A DNA stretch of 64,000 bases from Streptomyces sp. S.PNR 29 (GTDB taxonomy: Bacteria > Actinomycetota > Actinomycetes > Streptomycetales > Streptomycetaceae). Below the pieces are notes generated by a model. It was given only the letters and a program-made list of their open reading frames with translations, ran no database searches and had not been told where the DNA came from. Location: contig NZ_JANUQM010000006.1 of NCBI RefSeq assembly GCF_030386795.1, positions 64,601-128,600 on the forward strand, given 5' to 3'. Each line of letters begins with the position of its first letter. Position 1 is the stretch's first letter. Positions 59,928-64,000 of this stretch are shown in pieces. The position numbers were made by a program, and so were the translations under genes.

Positions 59928-60889
59928 CCGCACGTGTCCTCGCCATCGACGCGGGCAACAGCAAGACCGACGTGGCGGTGGTGGGAGCCGACGGCGGGAT
60001 CCTCGCCACAGCCCGTGGCGGCGGCTTCCGCCCGCCCGCGGTGGGCGTCGAGAAGGCGATGGACGCCCTCGCCGAGCCGGTGGCCCGCGCCTTCACCGCC
60101 GCCGGGGTGGTGTCGGCCGACCACGTCTCGGCGTGCCTGGCGAACGCCGACTTCCCCGTCGAGGAGGAACGGCTGGCGGCCGCGCTGCACGCGCGCGCGT
60201 GGGGCACGAGTGTGGAGGTCCGCAACGACACCTTCGCGATTCTGCGCGCCGGCCTCACGGAGCCCCGCGGGGTCGCGGTCGTCTGCGGCGCCGGCATCAA
60301 CTGCGTCGGCATGCGCCCCGACGGCCGCACCGCCCGCTTCCCGGCCCTCGGCCGCATCTCCGGCGACTGGGGCGGCGGCTGGGGCCTGGCCGAGGAGGCC
60401 CTGTGGCACGCCGCCCGCGCGGAGGACGGCCGGGGCGGCCCCACGGAACTGGCGCACACGCTCCCGGCCCACTTCGGCCTCCCGACCATGTACGCCCTCG
60501 TCGAGGCCCTGCACCTGGGGCACATCGAGTCCTCCCGGCGCCACGAACTGACCCCGGTCCTCTTCGCCACGGCGGCGGACGGCGATCCGGTCGCCCGCGC
60601 GATCGTCGACCGTCTGGCCGAGGAGGTGGTGACCATGGCCATGGTGGCGCTGACGCGGCTGTCCCTACTGGAGGAAGAAACGCCGGTCCTGCTGGGCGGC
60701 AGCGTCCTGGCCGCCCAGCACCCTCAGCTCAACGACCGCATCCGGGACCTACTGGCGGACCGCGCTCCCAAGGCGGTGCCTCAGGTGGTGACCGCGAGTC
60801 CCGTGCTCGGGGCAGTGCTGTTGGGGCTGGACCACGTGGGAGCCGGGACGGAGGTACAGGCGCGGGCGCGGGCGCGTTACGTCGGCTGA
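59918..60889 (+). CDS. csnK: CsnK, BadF/BadG-type glucosamine/GlcNAc kinase
   Basis: Sugar kinase of 323 residues in the BadF/BadG/BcrA ATPase fold shared with eukaryotic N-acetylglucosamine kinase. The phosphate-1 motif is VLAIDAGNSKTDVAVVGADG; other blocks are VEVRNDTFAILRAGL, VAVVCGAGINCVG, ISGDWGGGWGLAEEAL, and the adenosine motif VLLGGSVLAAQHP. It phosphorylates the amino sugar released from chitosan oligomers, or the oligomer itself before GH4 action; either order is possible. The GTG start has GGGAG upstream and lies inside the end of csnH. It is the last gene of the operon. Confidence 0.86.
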   Translation: MGLTARVLAIDAGNSKTDVAVVGADGGILATARGGGFRPPAVGVEKAMDALAEPVARAFTAAGVVSADHVSACLANADFPVEEERLAAALHARAWGTSVEVRNDTFAILRAGLTEPRGVAVVCGAGINCVGMRPDGRTARFPALGRISGDWGGGWGLAEEALWHAARAEDGRGGPTELAHTLPAHFGLPTMYALVEALHLGHIESSRRHELTPVLFATAADGDPVARAIVDRLAEEVVTMAMVALTRLSLLEEETPVLLGGSVLAAQHPQLNDRIRDLLADRAPKAVPQVVTASPVLGAVLLGLDHVGAGTEVQARARARYVG

Positions 60890-60900
60890 GGTGCGCTGCA

Positions 60901-60957
60901 GGTGGGGGTGGGTCACCTGGTCCTGCGTTGCCCGCAGGATCTGCGCGCACCCCCACC
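60901..60957 (+). terminator. Nested hairpin after the csn operon
   Basis: Outer stem GGTGGGGGT (60901-60909) with ACCCCCACC (60949-60957). Inner stem TCCTGCG (60921-60927) with CGCAGGA (60933-60939). It begins 11 nt after the csnK stop and is probably the operon terminator, though without a T tract. The remaining bases to 61174 are C-rich and show nothing else. Confidence 0.45.
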
Positions 60958-61174
60958 CACCCGCACTCGCCCACGGCCCCGCCCCACAAACCCCCCGCAG
61001 GCGCAACGCGATCCCCCACCGAACCCGCACAGGCCGCCGCAGGCGTCCACACCCCACCCTCCCACCACCGGGAACCGAACCGATTCCGGCGGCGTATTCA
61101 TGGGCAGGGGTGGTGCGGATGTCAGTGCCGCCAGCGATACTTGCGGCGACAGATGACCATGGGGGAGGTCAGCA

Positions 61175-62620
61175 GTGACTCAAGCGCCGAAGAGCAGCAC
61201 GGCACCACCGCCGCACTCCGGCCTGCCCACACTGCCGGCCGTCCCACCCCAGCCGACCTCCCCCGGCACTGCGCCCACACCCCTCTCACCGCCGGAGGCC
61301 CGCCGCACCGCCTTCGCCGAAGGCGTCGACCGTCTCCGCGCGGCCGCCACCACCGAACCCGGCCGCCTGCGCATCATCGGCGCCCTCCTCGCCCTCCTCG
61401 TCGTCGCCTTCGGCGCCGTCACCGCCTGGCAGATGACCGACCGCGCCGCAGCCGCCGACGACGTCATCAACAGCAGCCAGCCCCTCAGCTCCGACGCCGC
61501 CGCCATCTACCGCTCCCTCGCCGACGCCAACACCGCGGCGACCAGCGGCTACCTCGCAGGCCAGCAGGAGACGCCCACCAACCGCCGGCGCTACGCCGAG
61601 GACATCCACACCGCCGCCGACAAACTGGTCACCGCCGCCGCCAACTCCGAACCGGGCTCCCCCTCCGCGGACCTGATCGCCCAGATCAACAAACTGCTGC
61701 CGGAGTACGAGGGCCTGGTCGAGACGGCCCGCGCCAACAACCGCCAGGGCTACCCCGTAGGCGGCGCGTACCTGCGGGCGGCCAACGAGATGATGCAGCA
61801 GCAGATGCTGCCGAAGGCCGAGAACCTCTACCAGACGGAAAACCGGCGCCTGCGCTCCGACTACGCGGACGCCAAGTCCTTCCCCTGGCCCGCGCTGGCC
61901 CTCGGCGTCCTCGCCCTCGCCGCCCTCGCCTGGGCCCAGCGCCGCAACTACCTGCGCACCAACCGCGTCCTCAACCACGGCCTGGTCGCCGCCACGGCCA
62001 CCGCGACCATCGTCCTGCTCTGGCTGGTCGCCGGCCACACCATCGCGCGCGCAGGCCTGAACGACTCCTACGACCACGGCGTCCGCTCACTGAACGTGCT
62101 GCACGACGCCCGCATCGCGTCCCTCACGGCCCGCAGCGACGAGAACCTGGCCCTGGTCCGCCGGGGAGCGGACACCAAGGAACTCGCCGACGGCAGGATC
62201 GTGGACGCGTACAACGCGGGCTACGACGAGCAGATCGCCGCACTCGGCGAGGCACTGACCCAGGCCGGCGCCCTCGCCGACGACGACACCGGCAGAAAGC
62301 CCGTGCAGGACGCCAACGGCTATATGAAGGTCTGGAAGGAGCGCCACGAGGTCGCCCGCGAGGAGAACGACTCCGGCGACTACCAGAAGGCCCGCGACAA
62401 GGTCATCGGCGCCGCCGAGGAACCGACGAGCGAGTGCTTCGACAGCGTCGACAAGGCCCTGGCGACAGCGCTCAGCCACGAGCAGAACGAGTTCAAGCAG
62501 GCCGCGAGTGACGGCCGTGACGCGCTGACCGGCCTCCCGGTCGGCGCCGCGGTCCTCGCGGTCCTGGGGGCGGCCGGCGCGGTCCTCGGCATCGGACGCA
62601 GGCTTTCGGAGTACCGGTGA
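61175..62620 (+). CDS. GlnX-like four-helix membrane sensor protein
   Basis: Membrane protein of 481 residues. The N-terminus is proline-rich and cytoplasmic. Four transmembrane segments lie at about 66-86 (IIGALLALLVVAFGAVTAWQ), 243-262 (FPWPALALGVLALAALAW), 268-292 (LNHGLVAATATATIVLLWLVAG) and the C-terminal 455-475. Two extracytoplasmic helical domains lie between helices 1-2 and 3-4. This is the layout of actinobacterial GlnX. Its position directly before a GlnH-like binding protein supports the call: in M. tuberculosis GlnX and GlnH relay amino-acid availability to the Ser/Thr kinase PknG. GTG start with GGGGGAGG upstream. It overlaps or nearly overlaps the next gene. Confidence 0.78.
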   Translation: MTQAPKSSTAPPPHSGLPTLPAVPPQPTSPGTAPTPLSPPEARRTAFAEGVDRLRAAATTEPGRLRIIGALLALLVVAFGAVTAWQMTDRAAAADDVINSSQPLSSDAAAIYRSLADANTAATSGYLAGQQETPTNRRRYAEDIHTAADKLVTAAANSEPGSPSADLIAQINKLLPEYEGLVETARANNRQGYPVGGAYLRAANEMMQQQMLPKAENLYQTENRRLRSDYADAKSFPWPALALGVLALAALAWAQRRNYLRTNRVLNHGLVAATATATIVLLWLVAGHTIARAGLNDSYDHGVRSLNVLHDARIASLTARSDENLALVRRGADTKELADGRIVDAYNAGYDEQIAALGEALTQAGALADDDTGRKPVQDANGYMKVWKERHEVAREENDSGDYQKARDKVIGAAEEPTSECFDSVDKALATALSHEQNEFKQAASDGRDALTGLPVGAAVLAVLGAAGAVLGIGRRLSEYR

Positions 62621-62634
62621 AAGGGGGCATGACG

Positions 62635-63690
62635 ATGCACGCACTCAGTACCTCCGTGCGGCGACTGCGGGCCAGCCTCCGAGGCTGGGGAGGCGTGGGC
62701 GCGATGGCGGTCGTCTGCGCCCTGGCCGTGCTCTTCGCGCTGCTGCTGCCGTCGACCCGGGCGGCCGGCGGATCTGACGGCGCCACGCGGGCCGGCGGCG
62801 GGGGCGTCGCCGAGGTCCGCCAGGCCAGGGCCGAGGACTGCACCGACCCGCAGGACCAGAGCCTGTCCCCGGCAGGCGGCGACGGGCGGACGCCCACCAT
62901 CGACGCCATCAAGAACCGCAAGGACCGGCGCCTGGTGGTCGGCGTCGACACCAACAGCTACCGCTGGGGCTACCTCGACCCGAACAACACCTCCGGCGCG
63001 CTGGAGGGCTTCGACATCGACCTCGTCCACCGGATCGCCAAGGACCTCCTCGGCGACGAGAACGCGGTCCAGTTCAAGGCCATCCCCACCAACCGCCGTA
63101 TCGAGGCGGTCCAGAAGGGCGAGGTCGACATGGTGGTCCGCACGATGACCATCACCTGTACGCGCCTGGACGACGTCGCCTTCTCCGCCCCGTACTTCGT
63201 GACCGGCCAACAGGTCCTGGCCGCGAAGACCTCGAAGATCACGGGTTACGACAAGTCCCTCGCCGGCAAGAAGGTCTGCTCGGCGACGGGCTCCACGGCG
63301 TACGACAGGCTGGACGCGGACCGCAAGAGCGGCGCCCTCCCCTCCTCCACCGACATCTCCACCACCGTCCCCAACCAGCTCGACTGCCTGGTGAAGTTGC
63401 AGCTCGGCGAGGTCGACGCGGTCGTCACGGACGGCGCGCTCGCCGCGAGCCAGGCCGCGCAGGACCCGACGGTGGAGCTCAAGGGCGGGCTGTTCACGAC
63501 CGATTACTACGGTGTGGCGATGAACCAGAAGGCCACCGACCTGGTCCGCCAGGTCAACCGGACTCTGGAGAGCTACATAAAGAGCCCGGACGGCTGGCGG
63601 GCGTCGTACGAGAAGTGGCTGCACCCGACCATGGACCAGGGCGACAAGAGGTCGAAGTCGGCGACCCCTCCCGTGGCCCGCTACAAGTGA
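62635..63690 (+). CDS. GlnH-like amino-acid-binding protein
   Basis: Periplasmic-type solute-binding family 3 protein of 351 residues. An N-terminal helix (GAMAVVCALAVLFALLLPS) is a membrane anchor or signal; no lipobox follows, unlike mycobacterial GlnH. The SBP_bac_3 domain starts RRLVVGVDTNSYRWG and has GFDIDLVHRIAKDLLG, TNRRIEAVQKGEVDMVVRTMTIT, ISFSAPY-like VAFSAPYF, and GEVDAVVTDGALAA. Start choice: GTG 62617 overlaps the previous stop and ATG 62629 is too close to AAAGGGGG; ATG 62635 has the best spacing. The ligand is expected to be an amino acid such as Asp, Glu or Gln. It pairs with the GlnX-like protein rather than with an ABC permease, none being adjacent. Confidence 0.82.
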   Translation: MHALSTSVRRLRASLRGWGGVGAMAVVCALAVLFALLLPSTRAAGGSDGATRAGGGGVAEVRQARAEDCTDPQDQSLSPAGGDGRTPTIDAIKNRKDRRLVVGVDTNSYRWGYLDPNNTSGALEGFDIDLVHRIAKDLLGDENAVQFKAIPTNRRIEAVQKGEVDMVVRTMTITCTRLDDVAFSAPYFVTGQQVLAAKTSKITGYDKSLAGKKVCSATGSTAYDRLDADRKSGALPSSTDISTTVPNQLDCLVKLQLGEVDAVVTDGALAASQAAQDPTVELKGGLFTTDYYGVAMNQKATDLVRQVNRTLESYIKSPDGWRASYEKWLHPTMDQGDKRSKSATPPVARYK

Positions 63691-63754
63691 CCGACCTGGA
63701 CAGAACCACCGACTGAACCGAACCACAGACATACCCGAGACCGAGAGGTGATCG

Positions 63755-64000
63755 ATGGGCGTCACGGGATCCACCGGGCCGGTGATGGACCGGGACGAGG
63801 TGGACCGTGCGCTGGCGCGGCTCGGCGCGGAGCACGAGGCGATCGAGACCTCGCTCCTCGCGCTGCAGGACCACGCGGGCCGCAGACTCCTGGAGGGCGC
63901 CGAACTGACCGGCGTCACCAAGGAGCGCTGGCAGGCCACGGAGGCGTCGATCACGCTGCTGTGGACGTACTTCGACGCGTACACGGACGCGCTGCGCACC
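63755..64000 (+). CDS. Hypothetical protein of the GlnX-GlnH-PknG locus (3' end outside window)
   Basis: The first 82 codons of a gene that runs off the right edge. ATG 63755 has GAGAGGTG 5-7 nt upstream. The visible part is strongly helical and probably coiled-coil: DEVDRALARLGAEHEAIETSLLALQD, then RRLLEGAELTGV. There is no signal peptide. It follows the GlnH-like gene by 64 nt. In related loci a gene of this kind sits before pknG; the visible part shows no kinase motif, so it is not PknG itself unless the kinase lies downstream in the same frame. Confidence 0.65.
   Translation, partial: MGVTGSTGPVMDRDEVDRALARLGAEHEAIETSLLALQDHAGRRLLEGAELTGVTKERWQATEASITLLWTYFDAYTDALRT

Noticed and set aside
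54196-60889. DasR-type (ACTGGTCTAGACCACT-like) control of the amino-sugar operon
   Set aside because: No such palindrome is present upstream; the GAAA-G-TTTC box explains regulation better.

Overview
The window is about 64 kb of very GC-rich actinobacterial chromosome. Third-position G/C bias, GTG starts, 4-nt stop/start overlaps and the gene families present all point to Streptomyces. It looks like core chromosome rather than an island: there is no transposase, integrase, tRNA, attachment site, CRISPR array or phage gene, and composition is uniform.

Left part (1-6.6 kb): a GabP-type amino acid permease cut by the left edge, an FAD-linked oxidase, the biotin transporter BioY, a second GabP-type permease and a secreted beta-propeller protein. 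At 6.6-18.8 kb lies a large carbohydrate or polyol utilisation locus. A sugar kinase coupled to a histidine phosphatase reads left. A tightly overlapping operon reads right: Tat-exported binding lipoprotein, two permeases, a first ATPase, a DeoR regulator, a second ATPase, a 2-hydroxyacid dehydrogenase and a second FGGY kinase. A secreted glycerophosphodiesterase and a small zinc-ribbon protein follow. The substrate cannot be read from sequence.

Middle (18.8-43 kb): an Rv2466c-like mycothiol-dependent reductase diverges from aminopeptidase N, the same arrangement as in Mycobacterium tuberculosis, with a SigR-like promoter between them. Next come an AbiEi/DUF559-like nuclease protein, a serine hydrolase, a TIGR03767-type phosphoesterase, a Nudix hydrolase, a large pyrolysin/TPP II-type subtilase, an ECF-like sigma factor with a membrane partner, aspartate-semialdehyde dehydrogenase and a second aminopeptidase N. 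Three divergent transporter- or enzyme-regulator pairs carry readable operators: MFS/LysR with two identical T-N11-A boxes, DMT/MarR with a 10-4-10 palindrome, and FAD monooxygenase/TetR with two arrays of three tandem 14-bp sites.

Right part (43-64 kb): 4-alpha-glucanotransferase (malQ) preceded without any gap by a small repeat protein, a secreted GH84-type hexosaminidase, a PadR-ABC-FtsX export operon, an HNH endonuclease and an MscS channel. Next is the complete csnR-csnE-csnF-csnG-csnH-csnK chitosan-oligosaccharide operon with its promoter and a perfect GAAA-G-TTTC operator. The window ends in a GlnX-GlnH pair, which in mycobacteria signals amino-acid supply to the kinase PknG, and a gene cut by the right edge.

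Functions come from motif recognition by eye. Start codons were chosen by Shine-Dalgarno matches and family start positions. No database search was run.
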